Shown here one piece after another: positions 8,702 through 16,417 of a stretch of DNA of 36,655 nt. The translations under genes were made by a program, and so were the position numbers. The DNA comes from JBBDIO01 sp040880365 (GTDB taxonomy: Bacteria > Chloroflexota > Anaerolineae > Caldilineales > Caldilineaceae). The notes under the pieces were generated by a model, which searched no databases, was not told where the DNA came from, and saw only the letters and a list, made by a program, of their open reading frames with translations. The DNA lies in assembly GCA_040880365.1 (NCBI GenBank), contig JBBDIO010000106.1:1-36655 (forward strand), in the 5' to 3' direction. Every line of letters starts with the position of its first letter. The stretch's first letter is position 1.

Positions 8702-8730
8702 ATTTGGGCCAATTTTTCGGGAGAATAGAT

Positions 8731-9837
8731 ATGAACGCAGGCCAACACGCGAGTGGTTCAGTTGTGAATAGCACGACTGTGAATAGCACGACTGTGGATG
8801 ACGGTGTGACGGAACAGGAAGCTCGATTGGGCGCTGCGCTGGCGGCGTTGCCGCGAGTGGCCCTGGTGGCCCAGCGTCCGACGCCACTAGAGCATTTGCC
8901 GCGTCTCAGCGCGCATCTGGGCGGCCCCCAGATCTATGTGAAGCGCGATGATCTGACCGGTCTGGCCTTTGGCGGCAACAAAACGCGTATGCTGGAGTTC
9001 AGCATGGCAGATGCACTGGCAAAGGGCACGGAAGTGATTGTTTTTGGCGCGGCAGTGCAGTCTAACTACTGCCGGCAATTGGCCGCGGCCTGTGCCAAGC
9101 TGGGAATTGAACTACATCTGATTCTGCGCGCCGAGCGTGAAATCGACCACCAGCAGGTGCAGGGGAACCATCTGTTGCAACGACTGTTTGGTGCCCATGT
9201 CACCGTATTGCCCGACAATGATCGGGGCAAACAGCAGGCTGCGATTCGCGCAGAATATGAAAGACTAACGGCAACCGGGCGCAATGTCTATTGGCCGCGG
9301 CGCGAAGATACCGTGGACCTGGACGCGCTGGCCTATGCCGAATCGGCATTGGAGATCGCCCAGCAGTCACGCGCGCTGGGCATCGCACCGGCAATGGTCT
9401 ACACCGCGGCCTTTGATACGACGCAAGCGGGCCTGGTGTTGGGCATGAAGGTTCTGGAAACGAACATTCATGTGCGCGGGATTAGTCCATTTCAGGCTAC
9501 GCCGGAACGCTTTGCCACGATGGCGCGCATTGCCAATCAGGGTGCACAGCGCATCGACCTTGATGTGGAATTTAGCGAAGCCGACTTTGACAACGACAAC
9601 AGTTATGTGGGCGAACGCTATGGGATTCCTACGCCTGCGGGCATTGATGCGTTGCATACGCTGGCCCAGACTGAAGGCATTCTGGTGGATCCGGTCTATA
9701 CCAGCAAGGCGCTTTCGGCGCTCTTTGATCAGGCACGGCGGGGCATGCTGGATCCGGATCAGCCGATTGTCTTTTTGCATACCGGGGGCGCACCGGCTAT
9801 TTTCGGCTACGCCGAAGATGTTCTCCCGTCCGCCTAG
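8731..9837 (+). CDS. D-cysteine desulfhydrase/ACC deaminase-family PLP enzyme
   Basis: 368 residues, a fold-type II PLP enzyme. The Schiff-base lysine is Lys84 in GLAFGGNKTRMLEF, and AAVQSNYCRQLAAACAKLG follows as the phosphate and substrate loop. ILVDPVYTSKALSAL near the C-terminus is typical of D-cysteine desulfhydrase and 1-aminocyclopropane-1-carboxylate deaminase. D-cysteine desulfhydration to pyruvate, sulfide and ammonia is the more common annotation in bacteria without plant contact, but sequence alone cannot separate the two. The ATG at 8731 follows GGGAGA; longer starts run through the terminator and are rejected. The first 30 residues are non-conserved and contain a duplicated VNSTT unit. 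Two SDR genes follow in the same direction. Confidence 0.85.
   Translation: MNAGQHASGSVVNSTTVNSTTVDDGVTEQEARLGAALAALPRVALVAQRPTPLEHLPRLSAHLGGPQIYVKRDDLTGLAFGGNKTRMLEFSMADALAKGTEVIVFGAAVQSNYCRQLAAACAKLGIELHLILRAEREIDHQQVQGNHLLQRLFGAHVTVLPDNDRGKQQAAIRAEYERLTATGRNVYWPRREDTVDLDALAYAESALEIAQQSRALGIAPAMVYTAAFDTTQAGLVLGMKVLETNIHVRGISPFQATPERFATMARIANQGAQRIDLDVEFSEADFDNDNSYVGERYGIPTPAGIDALHTLAQTEGILVDPVYTSKALSALFDQARRGMLDPDQPIVFLHTGGAPAIFGYAEDVLPSA
8764..8793 (+). repeat. Exact 15-bp tandem duplication in a coding region
   Basis: GTGAATAGCACGACT occurs twice in tandem (8764-8778 and 8779-8793). It keeps the frame and encodes VNSTT twice in the variable N-terminus of the PLP enzyme. It looks like a recent slippage duplication. 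Confidence 0.9.
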
Positions 9838-9908
9838 AACTGTGATTCCCAAAGGTGTGCAAATCTAATTTGATAGATGCACAGAAATCGACCAGAAGAA
9901 GGTGAGAG

Positions 9909-10580
9909 ATGCGAATTTTGATAACTTCGGGTGCGAGTGAGCTGGCGCAACAATTGGCGACACAGCTGGCCCCGAATCACCAGGTACGCCTGACTGACCG
10001 GAGTCCGGCCACTACCGAATTTGAATTTGCCGTGGCTGCGCTGGGACACGACGCATCTACGCGGCTGCTGTTACAGGATTGTGATGCCTTGCTGCTCTTG
10101 CACCAACAGGGGCGGACGGGCGAGTCGGAGTATGACCTGATCGACATGGCAACCAGGGGCGTCTACAATCTGTTGCACGCGGCGGTGGAGGCGGGCGTGC
10201 GACGCGTGGTCTGTATCAGTACGCTGGGCCTGATGGATGCCTATGCGCCGGAAATGACGGTCTCGGAGCGCTGGCGACCGCGCCCGACGACGGCGCCGGC
10301 TGTCCTCGCTGCATATCTGACCGAGGCCACGTGTCGAGAATTTGCCCGCGAACACAAACTGGACGTGACGGTACTGCGCATTGGTACGTTGGTGGCGGAT
10401 GACGCGGAACTGACACCCGCCGGGGCCAATCTGCGCGGGCAGGATCTTGCGCACGGGGTGGCGCTGGCCCTGGCGGCGTGTACGCGTCCGTGGGTGGTCT
10501 ATCATCTGCAATCGCAGGTTGATGGTGCTCGCTTTTCAACGGCCAAGGCTCAGGAAGAATTGGGCTATTTGCATGTCTGA
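9909..10580 (+). CDS. Atypical NAD(P)-binding SDR/epimerase-like protein
   Basis: 223 residues with an extended-SDR Rossmann pattern: MRILITSGASELAQQLATQL at the N-terminus, then alternating strands and helices including VRRVVCISTLGLMD. The nucleotide-binding glycine motif is degenerate (TSGASELA instead of TGxxGxxG). The usual YxxxK catalytic pair is replaced by YLTEA, so the Lys is missing. It is therefore probably not a standard oxidoreductase; it may bind a nucleotide or regulate its neighbour. The start follows GAAGGTGAG. A bona fide SDR lies 63 bases downstream in the same direction, which suggests the two proteins form a complex or are diverged duplicates. The family assignment is moderate and the function unknown. 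Confidence 0.7.
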   Translation: MRILITSGASELAQQLATQLAPNHQVRLTDRSPATTEFEFAVAALGHDASTRLLLQDCDALLLLHQQGRTGESEYDLIDMATRGVYNLLHAAVEAGVRRVVCISTLGLMDAYAPEMTVSERWRPRPTTAPAVLAAYLTEATCREFAREHKLDVTVLRIGTLVADDAELTPAGANLRGQDLAHGVALALAACTRPWVVYHLQSQVDGARFSTAKAQEELGYLHV

Positions 10581-10643
10581 GCGCGCGCACACCGTATTTC
10601 TGTCCGTTAATCTGCCGCAGTTCAAGTTGATGGGGAATCTGCT

Positions 10644-11384
10644 ATGAAAGTTCTTATTTTAGGTGGGGCGGGGATGCTCGGCCCCCATGTTGTGCCGCAA
10701 TTGGATCAGGATTTCGATCTGGTAGTCACGGACATCAAGCCGCTGGAAATTGATTTTCGCGGGGAGTTTCGCACGGTGGATGTAGCAAATCCGCAACAGG
10801 TGATGGACGCTGCCGCGGGTGTGGATGCCATCATCAATCTGTCGGTGTTGCGTCACGACCGCAAGTTGGCGTTTGATGTGAATACGCTGGGGTGTTACAA
10901 CATGATGCAGGCTGCGGTCGCGCACGGCATCAAGCGCATTATCAATACCGGGCCACATTTTACGTTGGCCGGTCCCACCTTCGAATATCTGGACTATGAT
11001 ATTTCGCCCGACATTCCACCCCAACCGGGCACCAATCTGTACGCGCTCTCTAAATCACTCGGCTATCAGATTTGCAAGACTTTTACTGAACACCACGACA
11101 TCAATGTGCAGACCTATTTGTTCTACCACTTTCGCGCACCCGACGATCAGCCTGGGCCCCGGGAAACGGCGCCGTTTTCGGTCTCTTGGTACAACTCGGC
11201 AGAGGTCTTTAAGCTGGGTTTGGAGATCGACCTGAATCAGCTTGCGTCGGCGAATGAGGCGTTTTTCGTGTTCACGGATATGCCCCACGGGCGGTTTTCC
11301 AACAAGAAGGCGAAGCGGGTTCTGGGTTGGCAGCCGCGCAACGATATCGAACACTTCTGGCGGCGCAGTACATCTGTCCAGTAG
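10644..11384 (+). CDS. NAD(P)-dependent epimerase/dehydratase (extended SDR)
   Basis: 246 residues. The nucleotide-binding motif LILGGAGMLG (4-13), an Asp at the end of strand two (TDIKP) and the catalytic pair Tyr133/Lys137 (LYALSKSLG) are all present, so this is an active-looking extended SDR. It is shorter than typical sugar-nucleotide epimerases (about 310-330), with the substrate-binding C-terminal region reduced to VFTDMPHGRFSNKKAKRVLGWQP. Such proteins act on nucleotide sugars or free sugar lactones. It ends the rightward group dcyD-like, degenerate SDR, SDR, and is followed by a GC-rich hairpin and an assembly gap. Confidence 0.85.
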   Translation: MKVLILGGAGMLGPHVVPQLDQDFDLVVTDIKPLEIDFRGEFRTVDVANPQQVMDAAAGVDAIINLSVLRHDRKLAFDVNTLGCYNMMQAAVAHGIKRIINTGPHFTLAGPTFEYLDYDISPDIPPQPGTNLYALSKSLGYQICKTFTEHHDINVQTYLFYHFRAPDDQPGPRETAPFSVSWYNSAEVFKLGLEIDLNQLASANEAFFVFTDMPHGRFSNKKAKRVLGWQPRNDIEHFWRRSTSVQ

Positions 11385-11396
11385 CCGGAATAGCAC

Positions 11397-11430
11397 GGGG
11401 CGGGGAGCTTTTAGTTATGCTGCCCGCCCC
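11397..11430 (+). terminator. GC-rich hairpin, likely terminator
   Basis: GGGGCGGG (11397-11404) pairs perfectly with CCCGCCCC (11423-11430), directly after the SDR stop. It touches the N run, so any T tract is lost in the gap. Confidence 0.55.
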
Positions 11431-11440
11431 NNNNNNNNNN
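11431..11440. other. Assembly gap (ten N)
   Basis: Ten undetermined bases between two hairpins: the terminator-like stem ending at 11430, and GTCGGG/CCCGAC at 11441-11457 around a run of eight C. Ten N commonly stands for a gap of unknown size, so the adjacency of the SDR and the next aldo/keto reductase is not proven. Confidence 0.95.
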
Positions 11441-11504
11441 GTCGGGCCCCCCCCGACTTTGGAACTGCCGATCATTGAACCTATGACCGAGGATTAGCTC
11501 ATAT

Positions 11505-12476
11505 CTAGCGGCGTTCTTCGCTGCGGTCGGTAGCCGGCGGCGGATCGTAGGAGAGTGCAGAGACCTCGGCGCGATACGCTGGGTCCATCACCAATTCTGC
11601 GGCTGCCAACGATGCGTCTAATTGCTCCACATTGCGCGCCCCAATAATCGGCGCGGTGATGGCAGGGTGATTCATGACCCACGCCACAGCCAGTGTGGCC
11701 GGGTGGACACTTTTTTCGCCGGCATAGGCACTGAAACGCTCGGCAATCTCGTAGTACATGGATTCGGCATAGCGTTTCATATAGTTCTGATTGGATGTGA
11801 GGCGTCCTGCTTCAGGTCGGCTCTGGGTGGTATACTTGCCGGTCAGCAGGCCACCGCCCAGAGGACTATAGGGGATGACGCCCATCTGCTCGCCGATTGC
11901 CAGGGGCAGGATTTCCACTTCGGCCTGGCGCTTTGCCAGGCTGTACATGGGTTGGATACATTCGAAGCGCGCCAGCCCTTCGCGCGCGGAAATTCCCAAC
12001 GATTTAGCGATTTGCCACGCTGCCCAGTTGCTGACACCGGGATAGAGAATTTTGCCGGCAGTCACCAGATCGTCCAGCGCGCGCAGAGTCTCTTCGATGG
12101 GGGTATCGGCGTCGAAATGGTGGACGAAATAGAGATCGATGCGGTCGGTGCCCAGCCGCTTGAGGCTGTCTTCGACTTGGCGCATGATGTGGCGGCGGGC
12201 GAGTCCCCGGTCGTTGATGCCTTTGCCCATGGCCGATGCGACTTTTGTGGTAATGAAGAGATCATCGCGCATCCCCGCCATTAGTTTGCCCAGAATCTCC
12301 TCCGAACGCCCGCCGTTGTAGACGTTGGCGCAATCAAAAAAGTTGATGCCTGCATCCAGACACCGTTTGAACATTTGCGCCGACATGTCGGCATCGGCAT
12401 CTCCACCAAACGACATAGTGCCGAAACAGAGCCGCGAGACTTTGACGCCGGTCCGCCCTAGGATTTTATAGTTCAT
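11505..12476 (-). CDS. Aldo/keto reductase (second copy type)
   Basis: 323 residues with a complete aldo/keto reductase tetrad: Asp48 and Tyr53 (FDCANVYNGGRSEE), Lys78 (TTKVA) and His119 (LYFVHHFD). VIPYSPLGGGLLTGKY and PIIGARNVEQL are typical of the AKR families related to YajO/Tas and Kv-beta-like proteins. It differs from the aldo/keto reductase at 4993-5979 throughout, so it is not a recent duplicate. It probably uses NADPH to reduce an aldehyde; the substrate is unknown. It is convergent to the SDR pair across the assembly gap and divergent from the universal stress protein fragment. The 290 bp upstream hold no recognised gene. Confidence 0.92.
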   Translation of the reverse strand: MNYKILGRTGVKVSRLCFGTMSFGGDADADMSAQMFKRCLDAGINFFDCANVYNGGRSEEILGKLMAGMRDDLFITTKVASAMGKGINDRGLARRHIMRQVEDSLKRLGTDRIDLYFVHHFDADTPIEETLRALDDLVTAGKILYPGVSNWAAWQIAKSLGISAREGLARFECIQPMYSLAKRQAEVEILPLAIGEQMGVIPYSPLGGGLLTGKYTTQSRPEAGRLTSNQNYMKRYAESMYYEIAERFSAYAGEKSVHPATLAVAWVMNHPAITAPIIGARNVEQLDASLAAAELVMDPAYRAEVSALSYDPPPATDRSEERR

Positions 12477-12765
12477 CTGTGGCTGATCCCTTCCTGCCTG
12501 GAGTTTACTGTCTGAAGTTTATCCCTGATATTTACTGGTAGCTATTGCCTGTCTGATATCTGTGACCGGGTAAGTGCCACCGGACAAGTGAAAAGACAGA
12601 TTCCCTGCTTGAAATTTTGGCGCGGTAGGAGTATAGCTACTGTAAGTCTATCGGGTGGATGAGTTCCACCGCCCCTTGATATTACGGGCTGGAATTCGCG
12701 ATGTCAAACCGCGGACGCCCGGCAGACGCCTTTCTGCCTTCTCCATATGAAAGTGAGCGTGACCG

Positions 12766-13035
12766 ATGTTCAAGACTATTTTGATGGCAACCGACGGATC
12801 GCCGGCTGTGAAGCGCTTGCTGGTATTCACCGAGCATATGGCGCGGCGCACAGATGCCCATGTGGTAGTTGTCCACGCCTGTGCGCTGCCGGATATTTAT
12901 GACTGGACCGAACGCTATGGCGCACTTGTGGCACAGTTTCGCGGGGTGGCGGAGGAGGCACCAATCACGGCGACGAATTTCTGCTGCCCACCAGCATCTG
13001 CGGGCATGGGCGCTATTTACCGATCATGCGCATGA
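12766..13035 (+). pseudogene. Truncated universal stress protein (UspA) N-terminus
   Basis: The first ~65 residues match a UspA domain: MFKTILMATDGSPAVKRLL, then ARRTDAHVVVVHAC. UspA domains need about 140-150 residues. Here the reading continues only about 24 unrelated residues to a stop inside the convergent folE. The C-terminal ATP-binding G-x2-G-x9-G(S/T) motif is missing, and I find no continuation in the other frames. The most economical reading is a gene cut by a deletion that joined it to the 3' end of folE. A short functional Usp-like peptide is possible but unlikely. Confidence 0.7.
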
Positions 13036-13750
13036 ACTGATCGCGCTGCTGGGCGTCGGTCTTGAACACTCCGCGCATGGCACTGGTGAGTGTGGTGCTG
13101 TTTTGCTTCTGTACCCCGCGCATCATCATGCAAAAGTGGGAGGCTTCGGCGACTACGGCTACGCCCTGCGGTTGCAGGATTTCGTCCAGGGCGTCGGCAA
13201 TCTGATTTGTGAGTCGTTCTTGTACTTGCAGACGGCGGGCAAAGACGTCGGCGATACGGGCGAGCTTGCTCAAGCCGATGATTTTTGTGTTGGGAATGTA
13301 GGCAATATGTACCTTCCCGTAGAAAGGGAGCATGTGATGCTCGCACAAGGAATAGAATTCGATGTCCTTGACCAGGACCATTTCCTCGCCGGCGTCCTCA
13401 AAAATCGCGTCGTTGACCACTTCGTTCAGGTCGGTTGTGTAGCCACTTGTCAGGAAGTCCAGCGCTTTGGCAACGCGCAGCGGCGTGCGTTGCAGCCCGT
13501 CACGCTCGGGCGATTCGCCCAGGCGGGTAAGAATCTCTGATACCAGCCCTTCGAAGTGCTCATCATAGGCAGTTTCATCCGGTGCGACTTCGGGCGACGA
13601 ATTGGCAGGGCGTGCGGGCACGGATTTGGAGATGTCCGCAACAGATTTGCCATTGATGGCTGTGCCATTAGTGGGGTGGGTGTGTACGCCGTTGCCGTTG
13701 ACGGGCAGTGTAGGATAAATTTCGGCGTAACTTCCATTCTTAGTGCTCAT
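13013..13750 (-). CDS. folE: GTP cyclohydrolase I
   Basis: 245 residues. The catalytic domain begins near residue 62 and contains the FolE signatures: RDGLQRTPLRVAKA, FYSLCEHHMLPFYGK with zinc and catalytic residues Cys136 and His138/139, and SHFCMMMRGVQK with His205 and Cys207. It converts GTP to dihydroneopterin triphosphate, the first step to folates and other pterins. About 60 N-terminal residues are low-complexity and absent from most FolE proteins. It follows folK closely on the same strand, so the pair forms a pterin module at the end of the carotenoid island. A CarH-like operator lies upstream of folK, so folE may also be light-induced. FolE in light regulons is usually linked to the folate antenna of photolyase (established in other bacteria, inferred here). 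Confidence 0.96.
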   Translation of the reverse strand: MSTKNGSYAEIYPTLPVNGNGVHTHPTNGTAINGKSVADISKSVPARPANSSPEVAPDETAYDEHFEGLVSEILTRLGESPERDGLQRTPLRVAKALDFLTSGYTTDLNEVVNDAIFEDAGEEMVLVKDIEFYSLCEHHMLPFYGKVHIAYIPNTKIIGLSKLARIADVFARRLQVQERLTNQIADALDEILQPQGVAVVAEASHFCMMMRGVQKQNSTTLTSAMRGVFKTDAQQRDQFMRMIGK

Positions 13751-13830
13751 GTGACTACTTTCTTTTGGGTAAGGCTAGGCGTTGGCATGCCAGGAACAAA
13801 TCTCTGTTCTTGGCCGTGGCATCAGGCTAC

Positions 13831-13858
13831 ATGCGGGTAGCTACGTGCGGGTAGCTAC
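13831..13858. repeat. 14-bp tandem duplication across the folK stop codon
   Basis: RTGCGGGTAGCTAC occurs twice in tandem (13831-13844 and 13845-13858), differing only at the first base. The duplication spans the end of folK, whose TAG (13841-13843) lies in the copy nearer folE. The C-terminal VATRT residues come from the repeat. It is probably a slippage event and harmless. Confidence 0.85.
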
Positions 13859-14407
13859 TTGCAGTGATGGCGTGTCCATCAGAGTCCGCGCGATTTGTTG
13901 TATGGACTTCTGTTGTTGTGGATGGATCCAATCGGGCAATATCTGCGCAATCGGTACGGCTGCGTGCATTGCGCTGGCGACATCGGGATGGATGTGGAGT
14001 GAGTCAGCATCCGCATGTTCACGTGTAGATATATGTTCGTCGCGGCACGGTTCATTCGTGTACAGGTCGGCACCGAATAGGGCGATATCCAGATCGATGG
14101 GTACCTCGATTGACTTTGGTGTAGACGTGGGTTGATTGCGCACCCGGCCCAGCTCAGCTTCAATCTGGCGTAATTGGGCACGCAGTTCCACGTAGTCGAG
14201 TTTAGTCGTACCGCGTACCGCCATATTGAGATAACTTGGCTGCCCGGTGGGTCGGCCCTGGCTATCTACGGCAGGCGTATCGAGCACGGCACTGTACGCC
14301 TGGATGGATAAATCCCGATGCGCTGCCAGGCGTGCCTGCGCCTGGCGCATGTTGTGGTCTTTGTTTAGATTAGAGCCGAGCAGTATTACAAAATGAAAAG
14401 TTGACAC
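13841..14407 (-). CDS. folK: Dihydroneopterin pyrophosphokinase (HPPK), divergent
   Basis: 188 residues from a GTG at 14405-14407. HPPK features are FVILLGSNLNKDHN with LGSN at the N-terminus, a central SYLNMAV, IEAELGRVR (near 82-90) and PIDLDIALFG (near 103-112), the metal- and ATP-binding region. It transfers pyrophosphate from ATP to 6-hydroxymethyl-dihydropterin in folate synthesis. The open frame extends upstream to another GTG at 14524, but those 39 residues are not HPPK-like. The C-terminal 70 residues are longer and more divergent than in E. coli HPPK. Reading directly into folE, it forms a two-gene pterin operon with its own promoter at 14583-14615. Confidence 0.8.
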   Translation of the reverse strand: MSTFHFVILLGSNLNKDHNMRQAQARLAAHRDLSIQAYSAVLDTPAVDSQGRPTGQPSYLNMAVRGTTKLDYVELRAQLRQIEAELGRVRNQPTSTPKSIEVPIDLDIALFGADLYTNEPCRDEHISTREHADADSLHIHPDVASAMHAAVPIAQILPDWIHPQQQKSIQQIARTLMDTPSLQVATRT

Positions 14408-14582
14408 GCTGGGTTGATTCCGATCTCGACTGCGTACACGCCTTTTGCCAGCATAGTTGCCCGGATTTTGCAGGTGCAATGCGACACGCAGGCGTGCGAG
14501 AATGTATTGGGACGGCGACTGCACCGATTATGCCTCACGGATAACAATACTTCAGTGACAAATCCTACAGATTCGGATAAAA

Positions 14583-14615
14583 TTTGTACAATATTTGCAC
14601 AATAATTGTCAATCC
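14583..14615 (-). promoter_or_regulatory. CarH-type operator and promoter for folK-folE
   Basis: Two adjacent 11-bp units, TTTGTACAATA (14583-14593) and TTTGCACAATA (14594-14604), differ at one base. A third, weaker unit covers 14605-14615. On the minus strand they read TATTGTGCAAA then TATTGTACAAA and are embedded in a promoter: TTGACA (14607-14612) overlapping the stop codon of the upstream hydrolase, and TACAAA (14583-14588) 18 bp further on. Thermus CarH is known to bind three 11-bp direct repeats overlapping the -35 element. The match in period, copy number and position makes this the best operator in the window. Confidence 0.7.
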
Positions 14616-15391
14616 TCTGCTTGCATGAGTTGGAGTGTGGCTTCCACGGCCTGGCGTTGTTGTTCCTGGCGATCAATGGTGGCTGAATTATCACCGTCTT
14701 GATCGCCATACCAACCGAATTGGGCATGATTGCCGCCTGCGATGGGCACAAAGCGCGCCGCGGGCGGGAGGCGCGCCTGCGATTCGAGGATCTGCGCCTG
14801 AGTTGCCAGGCCATCGCGCGTACCATAAATCGACATGACGTTCAGCGTCGAGTGATCGGCAAGACTGTTGTTTTCGGCAGGGTACGCCGCCCAGAGAATC
14901 AATCCCGCGCAACATTCTCTATTCGCATAGACGTAATTCGCCGTCATGGCACCACCCAGCGAATGGCCTGCCAGATACCATTCCTCAATCGTAGGGTGGG
15001 CCGCCATGACGGCGCGCGCACTGCCCGGCGCCAATACCGCCAGATTGAGCGGCATAGGAACAATGACCACCAGGTAGCCTGCCTCTGCGATTGCGTGTGC
15101 CACCGGGGAATAGGCACGCGCGTCCACACGTCCACCAGGATAGAAGATCAAACCTTTACGCGGCGCGGTCAGGGCGGGGGCGAATGAGTACCAGGTGTCT
15201 GTGGTGACGGTCACTTCGGCGGTGGATTCCAGCGCCAGCAGTGCGGTATGCATGGGTTCGGGAATCGCAAGCGCCCAAACCGCGAAGCTGGCGCTGGCGA
15301 GTGACAGCACGACAATGAGCGCGCCGCCGATCCAGAAAAGGCGTTTGCGCCAGGTGGGGCGCGGGGGTGGATTGTGTGATACGCGAATCAT
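14609..15391 (-). CDS. Membrane-anchored alpha/beta hydrolase
   Basis: 260 residues. A basic N-terminus and one hydrophobic segment (about residues 18-40, LFWIGGALIVVLSLASASFAVW) form a signal anchor, placing the domain outside the membrane. The fold shows a nucleophile elbow GHSLGGAM, an Asp in YGTRDGLAT and a His in GGNHAQFGWYGDQDG, giving a full Ser-Asp-His triad. GLIFYPGGRVDARAY is the oxyanion-side loop. The family is described as alpha/beta hydrolases of unknown substrate, probably an esterase or lipase-like enzyme. It sits downstream of cruF and the broken desaturase. In carotenoid operons such a hydrolase might act on carotenoid esters, but this is inference. I chose the ATG at 15391, which follows AGGGA; an ATG at 15400 is possible. 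Confidence 0.85.
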   Translation of the reverse strand: MIRVSHNPPPRPTWRKRLFWIGGALIVVLSLASASFAVWALAIPEPMHTALLALESTAEVTVTTDTWYSFAPALTAPRKGLIFYPGGRVDARAYSPVAHAIAEAGYLVVIVPMPLNLAVLAPGSARAVMAAHPTIEEWYLAGHSLGGAMTANYVYANRECCAGLILWAAYPAENNSLADHSTLNVMSIYGTRDGLATQAQILESQARLPPAARFVPIAGGNHAQFGWYGDQDGDNSATIDRQEQQRQAVEATLQLMQAED

Positions 15392-15404
15392 GACGAACAT
15401 ATCC

Positions 15405-15590
15405 CTAAAGAAATAGCGGGTCATGGGGTCGGCGGTAGCCGGCATCACGGACTTCGCCCATCTTGCCGCCAACGGTTGCGTTTTTTTTGAAAAGAATCAC
15501 ACGTTTTTTGGCGGCAGCCAGGCGAATGGCCGCGCTGAGCGCGCCAATGCCGCCGCCGATAATCCCGATAGGCTGTGATTGTATCGACAT
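15405..15590 (-). pseudogene. N-terminal remnant of a carotenoid desaturase (CrtI/CrtD type)
   Basis: A 61-codon reading starting MSIQSQPIGIIGGGIGALSA. It shows the FAD dinucleotide motif GIIGGGIGALSAAIRL, an arginine-rich second strand and the GGKMGEV segment that is hallmark for CrtI/CrtD amine oxidase-like desaturases, followed by DAGYR. An intact enzyme would continue GYRFDxGP for about 430 more residues. Here it ends after DPLFL, and the alpha/beta hydrolase begins at once. The ATG lies only five bases after the cruF stop, so the remnant keeps its operon position. A large internal deletion is the likely cause. Whether it was CrtD (3',4'-desaturase) or CrtI cannot be decided from 60 residues. 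Confidence 0.75.
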
Positions 15591-15594
15591 GGGA

Positions 15595-16389
15595 TTAGGG
15601 GCGCGCGTGTCGCCAAAGTGCGGTGCCGAGGAAGATGCCCATGAGCAGGCCGCCGACCAACGCGGGACCTGGCATATCCCAGAAGAACCAGAGGCCGACA
15701 GTCTGGAGAAACCAGGTGATGCCATAGACAGCCAGTGGGCGCGCAACTGGGAGCGGTCGGGGACGTACGATCAACGTGAGTAGGAAAGCGCCCAGGATCC
15801 AGCCCAGAAAATTTTGCCAGGGAATTCCAAAATAACCGCCCGGTGTTTGCCACTGCCACACGCCCCAACTCACCATCTGCGGATCGAGAAAGAAGTCCCA
15901 GGCAGTGAATGCGAGCGCACTGACCGCGGCAACGCGCAGGGTCTGTGGGCCGGCAAGAATCTGACCGATTGCCCAGGCGGGTGGAAGCATCATGAGCCAT
16001 GCCAGGGGAATGATCATGGGCACATGCCCAATCTGCGGCTGAATGCGGGTGGTGTAGGTATAGTCTCCAAATGGGAAGCCAGTGGTACTGCCCACATATT
16101 CCAGTAGCCAGGCAAACGTGAGAATCAGCGCGACGGTTTGGACAGTCTTGGTTCCGCCCCAGGCGCGGAAAAGCGCAAGCGCCATGGCTGCGGCGAGAAT
16201 CATCACATTGGCGCTGATGGCCCAGGGCAAGGCGCTTGCGCCCACCGTCCACAGGATGATGGGCACGCAAATCATGCCCAAAACCCACACGCCAACCAAT
16301 CCGTCAATTCCGTTGAATCGCCACCCCTGGGCTAAGCCATCTGCCGCTGGGGCGTTTACGCGGTTCTGTATTAAGGTCTTTATATGCAT
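15595..16389 (-). CDS. cruF: Carotenoid hydratase, CruF-like (carotenoid biosynthesis protein family)
   Basis: 264 residues, about seven hydrophobic membrane segments. Family hallmarks are EYVGSTTGFPFGDYTYT, PLAWLMML, AWDFFLDPQMVSWGVWQW and GGYFGIPWQNFLGW. This family (Caroten_synth, formerly DUF422) includes CruF, which adds water across the 1',2' double bond of acyclic carotenoid ends, and the halophile bisanhydrobacterioruberin hydratase. With CrtB, CrtYcd and CrtO encoded nearby, a role as gamma-carotene 1',2'-hydratase is the best fit. The chosen ATG (16387-16389) follows CCAGGCGTT. It sits between the VOC gene and the desaturase remnant, with 28 bp and 4 bp gaps, so it is part of the crtO operon. 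Confidence 0.88.
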   Translation of the reverse strand: MHIKTLIQNRVNAPAADGLAQGWRFNGIDGLVGVWVLGMICVPIILWTVGASALPWAISANVMILAAAMALALFRAWGGTKTVQTVALILTFAWLLEYVGSTTGFPFGDYTYTTRIQPQIGHVPMIIPLAWLMMLPPAWAIGQILAGPQTLRVAAVSALAFTAWDFFLDPQMVSWGVWQWQTPGGYFGIPWQNFLGWILGAFLLTLIVRPRPLPVARPLAVYGITWFLQTVGLWFFWDMPGPALVGGLLMGIFLGTALWRHARP

Positions 16390-16417
16390 AACGCCTGGTT
16401 CATTGTTTGTGCGTCGA

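Noticed and set aside
8570..8730. Start of the D-cysteine desulfhydrase-like gene at 8650
   Set aside because: That ATG is upstream of a strong intrinsic terminator and lacks a ribosome site; the ATG at 8731 has GGGAGA.
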